Positions 26,011-34,609 of a DNA stretch of 64,000 bases are shown here, in pieces (position 1 is the stretch's first letter; every line of letters begins with the position of its first letter). A program made the translations under genes and the position numbers. The DNA comes from an uncultured Muribaculaceae bacterium (GTDB taxonomy: Bacteria > Bacteroidota > Bacteroidia > Bacteroidales > Muribaculaceae). The DNA lies in assembly GCA_910587925.1 (NCBI GenBank), contig CAJUOC010000003.1:1-64000 (forward strand), given 5' to 3'. The notes beneath the pieces were generated by a model. That model was not told the DNA's origin. It did no database searches and worked only from the letters and a program-made list of their open reading frames with translations.

Positions 26011-28821
26011 TCAATACCAGTCGACGCCGTTGGCCCGGGATGAGCGCTTGTCGTACTTGAGGTCGGATAGCATCGAGGATTTGACAGATATACTGAAGTT
26101 GTAGCTTTTGTACGGGCCGACGGGCACAAACGATGCCCGCATACTGAAGCAGTGCAGGTCGCGGGTGATGTTGCAGTTCATGTACGCCAGCCGGTGGGTG
26201 TCGAAGTTGTAAGATGCCGAGAAGGAGAAGTTCCACCCGGCCGTCGGGCGGATATTGCCCGAGAGACTGAGGTTTTGGGTGATGCGAGGGTCATACTCCA
26301 TCTTCTGCTTGTTGAAGGTGCCGTATGCGTATCCGATGGAGTAATTGAGTGTGAGGCTCCACGGTACGCTCCACTTCATGTAGCCGTCGCCGTCGAGCTG
26401 CAGATCGCCGCCCGAGTCGCCCTCGGCCTTGTCTGAGAGAGCGCGGTCGTGCTCGGCGCCCGATGGCGGAGTCTGGCCGGCGTCGGTACCCTGGCCCTTG
26501 TCGGTCTTGTTTTTGCGCTTGAAGGTATCGTTGTTGAATGTATAGCTGAACGATGTGCCGGTGCTCGACAGGCGTCCCAGGCCCTTGCCGGCTTTCCAGC
26601 GGGGGATGTTGACGCGCACCGGGTTGCCGGCCGAGTTGAGCTGGTATGTATATACGTCCCAGGTGGCCTGAAGGTTGAGGTTGAAGCCCTTGGTGAGGCG
26701 CAGCAGCAGCGAGGTGTTGATGTTTGACCAGTTGAGCGAGTCGGCGGCGAAGTTGTAGCTCTGCGACACGTTGAAGTTTTCGATGAGCGAGATTTTTTTC
26801 TCGCCCACAGAGTCGTTGGTGTTTACCTTCATCTCCAGATTGTTGGCGATGGAGTAGCTCACGGTACCGCTCTTGCCCTCCGACGGTACGCCGAAAAGAG
26901 CGTTGGGGAAGAGGCTGTAGCGGCGTTTCATCGGCTGGCCCTGGGCGTTGAGGTAGTCATACTCGCCGTAGTAGCCAAAAAATTTCGAGCCGAAGTCGGG
27001 GGCGCCCGAAAATGATACCGACGGAGTCACCACGTGGCGTATCATCTTGACCTTCTTGGCCAGGAAGCCTACAGGGCGCCAGAATCCGTATACCTTGGTG
27101 TCGAGCGAAATCGAGCCGCGGAAGTCGTACACGTTGTAAAATCCGTAGGTGGTGTCGCATACCTCGGCCGAGGCATTGGGGTCCCATGCGCGGCGCACCT
27201 TGTTGGTGTACATGCGGTCGGTCAGGTCGATGCTCGGGGTGATGTTGAAGTAGCGGAAGAGATTAAATGTCGCCGAGATGGGGATGTTGTGGCGCATGGC
27301 GTTGCGCCAGTCCTTGATGAGGCTTTTCTTGAAAAACTCATCCTGGCGCGAGGTGAGAGAGTTTTGCAACTGGCCCGAGTATGAGATGCGTATCTTCTCA
27401 TACCAGCGCTCGTCGCCGGCGGCTTTCTTGCGCTTGAAGGGGTAGGTCTGCGCCATGCTCACCGTCACGTTGGGAAAAGACACGGTGAGCGTGGAGTCCT
27501 GCGTGCGCTGGGCCACATTGAGCGTGGTCGACAGCTGCCATTTGGTGCCGGGGAAGCGGTAGGTCATGTTGACCGTCGAGCTCTTGGTATTTTCGGTAAA
27601 GGAGTTGGAGTAGTATGAGTTGAGGTCGTTGCGCGAGTAGCCTGCGGTGGTGAAGTTTACCGATGCCGACAGGTTCATGTTGGGATTGGCCTTGGAGTCC
27701 TGGGAGTGCGACCAGAGTATCTGGAAGTTGGTCTGCTTGGAGTAGTCGGGCGAGCCCTTCTCGCCGTAGATGGACTTCAGGTAAGATATGTTGAAGTTGC
27801 CGCTGTACTTGTAGCGCTTGGTATAGGTCGACTGGGCTGTGAGGCCCCACGAGCCTTTGGTGTATATCTCGCCGGTGAGGGCGAGGTCGATATTGTCGTT
27901 GATGGCAAAGTAATAGCCGCCGTCGCGCAGGTAGAAACCGCGCTGGTAATCGTCGCCGAATGTCGGCACGAGCACGCCCGACGCGTAGCTCGACGTGAAG
28001 GGGAAGTAGCCGAAGGGCACCGCCAGCGGAAGCGGCAATCCGGCCAGCACCATGTACACCGGGCCGGTGACGATATTTTTGCCCGGACGCACCTTGCCCT
28101 TGGTGAGGTTGAAGTAGAAGTGGGGGCAGTCGTGGTCGTCGCAGGTGGTGTAGCGGCCGTTGCGGATATAGAATGAGCCGTCGTCTTCCTTTTTGGTCTC
28201 GCCGCCGGTGAGATAGCCCTCGCCCTGCTGGGTCACGACATTGGTGATGTAGCCCTTCTCGGTCTTGAAGTTGTACCGCATGGTCTTGGCCTGGTAGTCG
28301 GTGCCCTTGTCGTTGAATACCGGTTGGTCTGTCATCTCGCCGGTGGAGTCGGGCACGCCCACGGCATAAACCGTGTTGCCGGGCAGATCCATCTCAATAT
28401 TGGCGGCCTCAAGGCTTATGTCGCCGTACTTGACAGAGCTCTTGCCGTACATGAATGCCGAGTCGCGGCGCACGATGAGCATCGAGTCGCGCGCAGAGAA
28501 GTCGACGGCGCTCTCGAGATCGACCTTGGTGAGCATCGGGCGCAGGCGCGGGATGAATGTGTCGGCCGGCTCGACTGACGCTCGGGAGGCCGAGTCGGCG
28601 ACACTGTCGCCGTACAGAGCCGGGGCGGCCGAGTCGGGCAGGGTGATGCTGTCGAGGCGGAAGTCGGAGGGCGCGGCGTCGATCAGCAGCGCCGTGTCGG
28701 CATCCGCTGCGGCCGGGGCGGCGGCAGGCATGTCGGGCAGCCGGTCGAGCAGCGATGAGCCGGCAGCGGCCACCGCAGGCAGCATAAGTAGCACTGTGAT
28801 ATATAGCAGTAACTTTCTCAA
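26011..28821 (-). CDS. lptD: LPS-assembly outer-membrane protein LptD
   Basis: Outer-membrane barrel that inserts LPS into the outer leaflet. About 936 residues. An N-terminal signal (RKLLLYITVLLMLPAVAAAG) is followed by a periplasmic LptA/OstA-like region (~120-260) with the Cys pair in TTCDDHDCPHFYFN, then LPLAVPFGYFPFT and a long beta-barrel. I place the start at the TTG at 28821, because it yields a clean signal peptide; the frame extends to a TTG at 28860 but a TACCTTTG promoter box lies in that part. The matching ATPase gene lptB is at 12 kb. Confidence 0.88.
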   Translation of the reverse strand: MRKLLLYITVLLMLPAVAAAGSSLLDRLPDMPAAAPAAADADTALLIDAAPSDFRLDSITLPDSAAPALYGDSVADSASRASVEPADTFIPRLRPMLTKVDLESAVDFSARDSMLIVRRDSAFMYGKSSVKYGDISLEAANIEMDLPGNTVYAVGVPDSTGEMTDQPVFNDKGTDYQAKTMRYNFKTEKGYITNVVTQQGEGYLTGGETKKEDDGSFYIRNGRYTTCDDHDCPHFYFNLTKGKVRPGKNIVTGPVYMVLAGLPLPLAVPFGYFPFTSSYASGVLVPTFGDDYQRGFYLRDGGYYFAINDNIDLALTGEIYTKGSWGLTAQSTYTKRYKYSGNFNISYLKSIYGEKGSPDYSKQTNFQILWSHSQDSKANPNMNLSASVNFTTAGYSRNDLNSYYSNSFTENTKSSTVNMTYRFPGTKWQLSTTLNVAQRTQDSTLTVSFPNVTVSMAQTYPFKRKKAAGDERWYEKIRISYSGQLQNSLTSRQDEFFKKSLIKDWRNAMRHNIPISATFNLFRYFNITPSIDLTDRMYTNKVRRAWDPNASAEVCDTTYGFYNVYDFRGSISLDTKVYGFWRPVGFLAKKVKMIRHVVTPSVSFSGAPDFGSKFFGYYGEYDYLNAQGQPMKRRYSLFPNALFGVPSEGKSGTVSYSIANNLEMKVNTNDSVGEKKISLIENFNVSQSYNFAADSLNWSNINTSLLLRLTKGFNLNLQATWDVYTYQLNSAGNPVRVNIPRWKAGKGLGRLSSTGTSFSYTFNNDTFKRKNKTDKGQGTDAGQTPPSGAEHDRALSDKAEGDSGGDLQLDGDGYMKWSVPWSLTLNYSIGYAYGTFNKQKMEYDPRITQNLSLSGNIRPTAGWNFSFSASYNFDTHRLAYMNCNITRDLHCFSMRASFVPVGPYKSYNFSISVKSSMLSDLKYDKRSSRANGVDWY

Positions 28822-28848
28822 GACGCGCGCGTGTGCATAAAATCGCGA

Positions 28849-28856
28849 CAAAGGTA
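28849..28856 (-). promoter_or_regulatory. -7 box upstream of lptD
   Basis: Minus strand reads TACCTTTG, 28 bp before the chosen TTG start. No convincing -33 TTTG is visible. Confidence 0.4.
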
Positions 28857-28942
28857 GCAACTTTCCCCCACATAAGCGGCATTGCAGGCCAAAAAAGTAG
28901 GATTGTCGGCGTAATCCTGCGCCGTGAGGAGCGGCCGGGACA

Positions 28943-30307
28943 TCACTGGCGCGCGGCGTCGATGATGCGCACGTGGCGCAGACGCAGGCGGGCTTCCAGG
29001 TAGGCGGCCAGCTCGGTACGCTTGGCGGCGGGCATGGGCCGCGAGTATGTCACCAGGGCTATGTCGGTGGTGTCGAGGCGCCCGTCGCGAGTCGAGGCAA
29101 ATACAGCGCGGTCGATGGCAATCTCTGTCACCTGCGGGAAGAGCACGTGCAGCTCCGGGGCCAGCGAGCCGGCCACGGTGTCGGCGGCGCTGCGCATGGC
29201 CAGCACACTGCGCAGGGAGTCGATGGTCACCTGCTTGGAGGCCAGCGCGCTCTGGCTTATCTCGTAGATATCGCGCACCGAGGTGCCGGCCAGGGCATTG
29301 TCGCCAAACTGTGGCTCGGCGCCCTGCACGATGCGCAGGTCTGTGCCCTGAAGCCCGTAGAATTTCAGCCGCGAGGCCAGCGCCAGGTGCAGCGAGTCCT
29401 GTGGCAGAGCCTTGCCGATGAGGGTGAGAGTGATGGTACCGTGGCCGCTGTGCCATGTGGTCGATGTGCTCAGTACGTGGGTATCGGGGAAGTTGCACTC
29501 CTCGGTCACAAACCGGCCTGTGTTTATCTGAAACCGCGACTGGCGCAGCATCGACCATGTGAGATATATGCTGGGCAGCAGCGTGAGCACCGCTATCACA
29601 TATACCATGCGGCGCACTTTGCGCGCCCTCACGGGATTGACCGTCTGCACGGGCTTGTAGTGCATCAGTTTCACGCCGATGAATGTGGCCAGGCAGATGA
29701 AGATGGAGTTTATCAGGAAGAGATAGAATGCTCCGAAGAAGTATGCGGGCTGCCACGTGGCCAGTCCATAGCCGGCGGTGCACAGGGGCGGCATCAGGGC
29801 GGTGGCGATGGCCACGCCGGGTATCACGTTGCCCTTGGAGCGCGAGCCTATGGCGATGATGCCGGCCGCGCCGCCGAAAAATCCGATGAGCACGTCGTAG
29901 ATGGTGGGCGACGTGCGCGCCAGCAGCTCGCTGTGTCCCTCGCTCACCGGCGATATCAGGAAGTATACTGTCGAGGCTATCACCGAGAAGCCGGCCGCCA
30001 TCACCAGATTGCGCAGGCAGCGCTTGAGCAGCTCAAAGTCCATGATGCCGATACCGAGGCCGATGCCGATGATGGGGCCCATGAGGGGCGATATGAGCAT
30101 GGCGCCGATGATTACGGCAGTGCTGTTGGTATTGAGGCCGAGCGAGGCTATGAGGATGGCCAGGATGAGGATGACTATATTGGTGCCCTTGAACGATACC
30201 CCCTCGCGTATGGCCTGCTCGGCATCGGCCTGCGATATGAGGTAATCGTTGAGCGAGAAATAGTCTACAAAGGTGCCTTTCAGGCGGTTAAACGGATTGT
30301 CAGCCAT
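28943..30307 (-). CDS. DUF389 family membrane protein
   Basis: A 454-residue protein of the DUF389 (TIGR00341-like) family. Eight or so membrane segments span residues ~40-265, with the family blocks GLNTNSTAVIIGAMLISPLMGPI, SRSKGNVIPGVAIATALMPPLCTAGYGLA and FFGGAAGIIAI split along them. A soluble C-terminal region of ~170 residues follows the last hydrophobic segment at ~230-250. The function of the family is not established. It starts 23 bp after the sensor kinase on the same strand, so they may share a transcript. Confidence 0.85.
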   Translation of the reverse strand: MADNPFNRLKGTFVDYFSLNDYLISQADAEQAIREGVSFKGTNIVILILAILIASLGLNTNSTAVIIGAMLISPLMGPIIGIGLGIGIMDFELLKRCLRNLVMAAGFSVIASTVYFLISPVSEGHSELLARTSPTIYDVLIGFFGGAAGIIAIGSRSKGNVIPGVAIATALMPPLCTAGYGLATWQPAYFFGAFYLFLINSIFICLATFIGVKLMHYKPVQTVNPVRARKVRRMVYVIAVLTLLPSIYLTWSMLRQSRFQINTGRFVTEECNFPDTHVLSTSTTWHSGHGTITLTLIGKALPQDSLHLALASRLKFYGLQGTDLRIVQGAEPQFGDNALAGTSVRDIYEISQSALASKQVTIDSLRSVLAMRSAADTVAGSLAPELHVLFPQVTEIAIDRAVFASTRDGRLDTTDIALVTYSRPMPAAKRTELAAYLEARLRLRHVRIIDAARQ

Positions 30308-30330
30308 GATTTACGCGTATGATGCCGCCG

Positions 30331-32454
30331 CTACTTCGCGCGCAGCGGCAGTGAGATTACAAACCGCGCCCCGGGGTGGTGCGAGGTGTCGAGGCGCAGG
30401 TCGCCTCCAAGCAGCCGCGCCAGCATACGGGCGATGGTGAGCCCGAGCCCGGCGCCGGGTTTGTCGGGGTCGAGCTTCACAAAGCGTTCAAATATGCGCT
30501 CGGCCTGCTCGGCGGGTACACCTATGCCGGTGTCGGTCACATAGATGTCGGCCATACCCTTGGCGGTGTCGATGGTGTATCCCACGTGGATGTTGCCCGC
30601 GCCCGATATGAATTTGGCCGAGTTGGCGATGAGATTGAGCAGCACCTGCTGCAGCCGCACCGGGTCTGTGTAAATGTCGACCGGCTCGGCCTCGGGGTCG
30701 ATGGCGATCTTGATGTCGGAAGGCAGGCGTGTGGCCGCGCTGTCGACGGCGGTGGCGATGGTCTTGCCCAGGTCGTGGTACGAGCGGGTCACCTCGAGGG
30801 TGTCAGACTCGATCTCGGCCATGTGCAGTATGTCGGAGGCAATCGATGTCACCAGGGCGCAGTTCTGGTCGACAAGCTTGGCATACCGTTGCAGGTAAGG
30901 CTTGCCGGTGGAGTCGGTACAGTCTGTGATAAGATGCGAGTATTCCGATATGGCCTTGAGCGGTATGGCCACCTCGCGGCTCAGCCCCTTGATAAAGTCG
31001 CTCTTGAAGTTGCTGGCCCGCTCGGCTGCGTCGCGCGCCTTTATCATCTCCTGCCGGGAGATGCGCAGGTTTGCAGTCTCGCTCTTGAGAGCGGCATTGG
31101 CCTCAGAGAGCGATGCGGCCAGATGCTTGGCGCGGCGGTAAGAGCGCACCACAAAAAACATCATCACCAGCAGCAGCAGTATCGACGCCGCCGAGATGTA
31201 TATGATATTGCGCTGGGCCGACAGGCGGTCGCGCACGTTTTCCTCGCTCAGGTCGTTGATCTGGCTTTTCATGCCCTGCACCTCGTATACTATCTGCAAC
31301 TCGCGGTATCGGTCTCGCGAGCGCTTTTCGACCTCGTTCTCGAGCATACGCACGTATTCGTCCGAAGCCTCCAGTACTGTGGCGTCGTCGCCCAGGGCGC
31401 GGGCACACTCAATCATGTAGGCAAGAAAGCGGCGACGGAAGGCGGCATTGGCCGGGCGGTCGATACACTCCTTTATGAGCCGCAGGGCGGTGACGTGGTC
31501 GCCTGTGGCCATGGCGTAGTAGATGTCGGGGCGCGGCGACTGCCGGTATGTATTGGCTGCCCGGGGCGCGCGGTCGCGATAATATATGGCCCGGCGGTAT
31601 GCCTCCTCGAGCTCCTGGCGCGAGAGCTGCTTCCAGTTGCTCAGGATGCGGGTGTATGCCACATAGCGGTTGCCGTCGAAATTGCGGTAGGGGCGGCCCA
31701 GGCGGGCATACTCCTCCTCCATGGCGTCCATGTCGGCCAGCAGCCGGCGGTCGGCCTCGATGGCCTTGCGCGGGTGCTCTGCCTCGGAGTAAGCGATGGC
31801 GGCCTGCACATTGTACATATTGCGCAGCGCATAGCTGTCGTCGGGCAGCGAGTCAATCAGCTCGCCCAGGCGGTCGATATAGTCGGAGAGCAGGCCGCCC
31901 TTGACGTCGCTTGCGATATTGACACATATCGAGTGGAGCAGCACAATCTGCTTGTAGAGGTCGTCGGGGCGGTCTACGGTGTACTCGCGCAGCTGGCGCT
32001 CAAGATGCTGCTGGCGCTTCTCCTCGGTCATGGTGTGGGTAGAGTTGTAGTTGGCCAGCATGTCGATAAATGTGAGCGTTATGTCGCGGTCTGTACCTGC
32101 GGGAAACGATGTGGCCTGCTCGCGCAGCCTGGTGAGCAGGCTGTCGTTGCGGCTGCCCATATTGGCCCGCTGGCGCACCATGTCGAGAGCCGTGCGGGTG
32201 TCTCCGGCGAGGGCGGCCGTCAGATATATGCGCCGGGCCAGGGAGTCGGCCACAGCCGGCCGGTACCTGAAGGCCAGGTCGTAGATATTCTCGAGCAGCA
32301 GTATGCTGTCGACTGCGGTCTCCGACTCGGCCAGCCGGCTCTCCACCGTGGCGGTGATGCCCTCGGGATTGTTGACGGGCTGGGCCGGTGCGGCTGCGGC
32401 GGGGATGGCGGCCGCTATATATAATAATAAGGTGTAGGCGGTAGGGATTCTCAT
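30331..32454 (-). CDS. sensor histidine-kinase-like protein lacking the phospho-acceptor His
   Basis: A 707-residue protein: signal/anchor (1-22), a ~390-residue helical, TPR-like periplasmic domain, one membrane helix (~417-437), a coiled coil (~440-480), a DHp-like region and a HATPase domain. The ATP-binding boxes look intact: NLIANSAKF (N box, ~607-614), DTGIGVP (G1) and GAGLGL (G2). The H-box reads LSREVAIPL where LSHEIRTPL is normal; residue 493 is Arg (codon CGC at 30978-30976) instead of His. No response regulator or receiver domain is nearby. It could be a phosphatase, a pseudokinase or a partner of another kinase. Promoter: TTG-N20-TAGCTTTG (32530-32500). Confidence 0.85.
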   Translation of the reverse strand: MRIPTAYTLLLYIAAAIPAAAAPAQPVNNPEGITATVESRLAESETAVDSILLLENIYDLAFRYRPAVADSLARRIYLTAALAGDTRTALDMVRQRANMGSRNDSLLTRLREQATSFPAGTDRDITLTFIDMLANYNSTHTMTEEKRQQHLERQLREYTVDRPDDLYKQIVLLHSICVNIASDVKGGLLSDYIDRLGELIDSLPDDSYALRNMYNVQAAIAYSEAEHPRKAIEADRRLLADMDAMEEEYARLGRPYRNFDGNRYVAYTRILSNWKQLSRQELEEAYRRAIYYRDRAPRAANTYRQSPRPDIYYAMATGDHVTALRLIKECIDRPANAAFRRRFLAYMIECARALGDDATVLEASDEYVRMLENEVEKRSRDRYRELQIVYEVQGMKSQINDLSEENVRDRLSAQRNIIYISAASILLLLVMMFFVVRSYRRAKHLAASLSEANAALKSETANLRISRQEMIKARDAAERASNFKSDFIKGLSREVAIPLKAISEYSHLITDCTDSTGKPYLQRYAKLVDQNCALVTSIASDILHMAEIESDTLEVTRSYHDLGKTIATAVDSAATRLPSDIKIAIDPEAEPVDIYTDPVRLQQVLLNLIANSAKFISGAGNIHVGYTIDTAKGMADIYVTDTGIGVPAEQAERIFERFVKLDPDKPGAGLGLTIARMLARLLGGDLRLDTSHHPGARFVISLPLRAK

Positions 32455-32499
32455 AATGTGTGTGCGTCGCCATGTAGCAGACAGGCGACAATACCGTTA

Positions 32500-32530
32500 C
32501 AAAGCTACAACATATTGCCCGTACCGCCAA
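32500..32530 (-). promoter_or_regulatory. promoter of the sensor-kinase gene
   Basis: Minus strand: TTG at 32530-32528, 20-bp spacer, TAGCTTTG at 32507-32500, 46 bp before the ATG. Confidence 0.65.
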
Positions 32531-32593
32531 GCAATTTATTATAAAATTAGCATTTATTTGGCAAATATGCTCCGGGATGGAGCCGGCATACGC

Positions 32594-32623
32594 TTGTCAT
32601 TTCGGTAAAAATCACTAACTTTG
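32594..32623 (+). promoter_or_regulatory. promoter of the etf operon
   Basis: TTG at 32594-32596, 19-bp spacer and TAACTTTG at 32616-32623. etfB starts 77 bp downstream, leaving a modest leader in which I see no riboswitch. Confidence 0.7.
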
Positions 32624-32700
32624 CCCGGGATTATGTGCCCCTACGCGAGCGCATCCCCTACTACGGAAAAGAAAATCGACAACATAATAATCTAATCATT

Positions 32701-33573
32701 ATGAGTTTAAACATCATCGTGCTTGCCAAGCAGGTGCCCGACACCCGCAACGTAGGCAAAGATGCAATGAAGGCCGACGGCACCATCAACCGCGCCGCCT
32801 TGCCCGCAATCTTTAACCCTGAAGATCTCAACGCCCTGGAGCAGGCTCTGCGACTCAAGGACGCCAATCCCGGCTCCACCATCACAGTGCTCACCATGGG
32901 CCTTCCCAAAGCCGCCGAAGTAATCCGCGAGGCCATCTACCGCGGCGCCGACAATGGTATCGTGCTCACCGACCGTCCGCTCGGCGGCGCAGATACCCTC
33001 GCCACGTCATACTCCCTGGCCCAGGCCATCCGTAAAATCGGCAACTACGACATCATCCTCGGCGGCCGCCAGGCCATCGACGGCGATACCGCCCAGGTAG
33101 GCCCCCAGATCGCCGAGAAGCTCGGCCTGCCCCAGGTGACATATGCTGAGGAAATCCTCGACCTGGCCGACGGCAAGGTCACCGTACGCCGCCGCCTCGA
33201 GCACGGCGTGGAGACCGTGAAGGCTCCGCTGCCCTGCGTGGTGACTGTCAACGGCTCCGCCGCCGAGTGCCGCCCCCGCAACGCCCGCCGTCTGATGAAA
33301 TACAAATACGCCGTGTCGCCCTCTGAGAAGGCTGCTCTCGATGCTGCCCGCCAGGCATTTGTCGACGAGCGTCCGTATCTGCAGCTCAGCGAGTGGGGCG
33401 CAGCCTTCATCGAGGCCGACCCCGAGCAGATTGGCTTCCCCGGCTCGCCCACCAAGGTAAAGACTGTCGAGAATGTGGTATTCACCGCCAAGGATGCCCG
33501 TCGCCTCGACAACGACGACGCCCAGATTGAAGAACTCATCAAGGAACTCATCACCAATCACACCATCGGCTAA
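32701..33573 (+). CDS. etfB: electron transfer flavoprotein beta subunit
   Basis: Small subunit of the cytosolic FAD/AMP or FAD electron carrier that takes electrons from acyl-CoA dehydrogenases. 290 residues with start at 32701 (MSLNIIVLAKQVPDTRNVG). It has INRAALPAIFNPEDLNALEQALRLKD and the adenine-nucleotide signature region ILGGRQAIDGDTAQVGPQIAEKL. The frame extends upstream without homology. Followed after 4 bp by etfA and then an acyl-CoA dehydrogenase, a complete electron-transfer unit. Confidence 0.95.
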   Translation: MSLNIIVLAKQVPDTRNVGKDAMKADGTINRAALPAIFNPEDLNALEQALRLKDANPGSTITVLTMGLPKAAEVIREAIYRGADNGIVLTDRPLGGADTLATSYSLAQAIRKIGNYDIILGGRQAIDGDTAQVGPQIAEKLGLPQVTYAEEILDLADGKVTVRRRLEHGVETVKAPLPCVVTVNGSAAECRPRNARRLMKYKYAVSPSEKAALDAARQAFVDERPYLQLSEWGAAFIEADPEQIGFPGSPTKVKTVENVVFTAKDARRLDNDDAQIEELIKELITNHTIG

Positions 33574-33577
33574 AATC

Positions 33578-34606
33578 ATGGCAGACAACAATAACCTCAT
33601 AGTATATTGCGAGCTCGAAGACGGCCGTGTGGCCGACGTCAGCCTGGAGCTCCTCACCAAGGGCCGCGCGCTGGCAAAGCGCCTCGGCGTGAAACTCGAA
33701 GCCGTAGTGATTGGCAGCAATCTCGACGGTGTCGAAGACCAGATTTTCCCCTACGGCGCCGATGTCGTGTACAAGGTAGCCGACAAGCGTCTCTCGCCCT
33801 ACACCTCAAATCCCCACGCCGCCGTGCTCATCAATCTCTTCAAGGAGATTAAGCCGCAGGTATGCCTCATGGGCGCCACCTGCATCGGCCGCGACCTGGG
33901 TCCCCGCGTGTCGAGCGCCCTCCACAGCGGCCTTACCGCCGACTGCACCAGCCTGGAGATCGGCGACCACACCGACGCCAAGACCAAGAAGGAGTACCAC
34001 GACCTGCTCTACCAGATACGTCCCGCATTCGGCGGCAACATCGTGGCCACCATCGTCAATCCCGAGTGCCGTCCCCAGATGGCCACCGTGCGCGAGGGCG
34101 TGATGAAAAAGGAGATTGCAGATGCCGCTCACCGCGGCGAGGTAATCAACCTCGACCCCTCCAAGTATGTCAGCGACGAAGACTTCATCGTCGAGATAAT
34201 CGACCGCCAGATCGCCAAGTCGAAGGTCAACATCAAGGGCGCTCCCATCATCGTGGCCGGCGGCTACGGCGTGGGCTCCAAGGAAAATTTCCAGCTCCTC
34301 TACGACCTGGCCGCCACTCTGGGCGCCGAGGTCGGCGCATCGCGCGCCGCTGTCGATGCCGGCTTTATCGAGCATGAGCGTCAGATAGGCCAGACCGGCG
34401 TCACCGTGCGTCCCAAGCTCTACATCGCCTGCGGCATCTCCGGCCAGATACAGCATATCGCCGGTATGCAGGAGAGCTCGATCATCATCTCCATCAACAA
34501 CGACCCCAACGCTCCCATCAACGCCATCGCCGACTATGTCATCACCGGCGACATCGAGAGCGTGGTGCCCAAACTCATCAAGTACTACAAGAAGAATTCC
34601 AAGTAA
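33578..34606 (+). CDS. etfA: electron transfer flavoprotein alpha subunit
   Basis: FAD-binding subunit of ETF, 342 residues. It starts MADNNNLIVYCELEDGRVADVSLELL (33578). The C-terminal FAD domain shows IIVAGGYGVGSKENF, LGAEVGASRAAVDAGFI, IGQTGVTVRPKLY and CGISGQIQHIAGMQES, followed by INNDPNAPINAIADY. An open frame begins ~100 bp earlier but overlaps etfB and lacks homology. Electrons probably go from the acyl-CoA dehydrogenase next door to a quinone reductase or, in a bifurcating version, to ferredoxin; the sequence alone does not decide. Confidence 0.95.
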   Translation: MADNNNLIVYCELEDGRVADVSLELLTKGRALAKRLGVKLEAVVIGSNLDGVEDQIFPYGADVVYKVADKRLSPYTSNPHAAVLINLFKEIKPQVCLMGATCIGRDLGPRVSSALHSGLTADCTSLEIGDHTDAKTKKEYHDLLYQIRPAFGGNIVATIVNPECRPQMATVREGVMKKEIADAAHRGEVINLDPSKYVSDEDFIVEIIDRQIAKSKVNIKGAPIIVAGGYGVGSKENFQLLYDLAATLGAEVGASRAAVDAGFIEHERQIGQTGVTVRPKLYIACGISGQIQHIAGMQESSIIISINNDPNAPINAIADYVITGDIESVVPKLIKYYKKNSK

Positions 34607-34609
34607 GCC

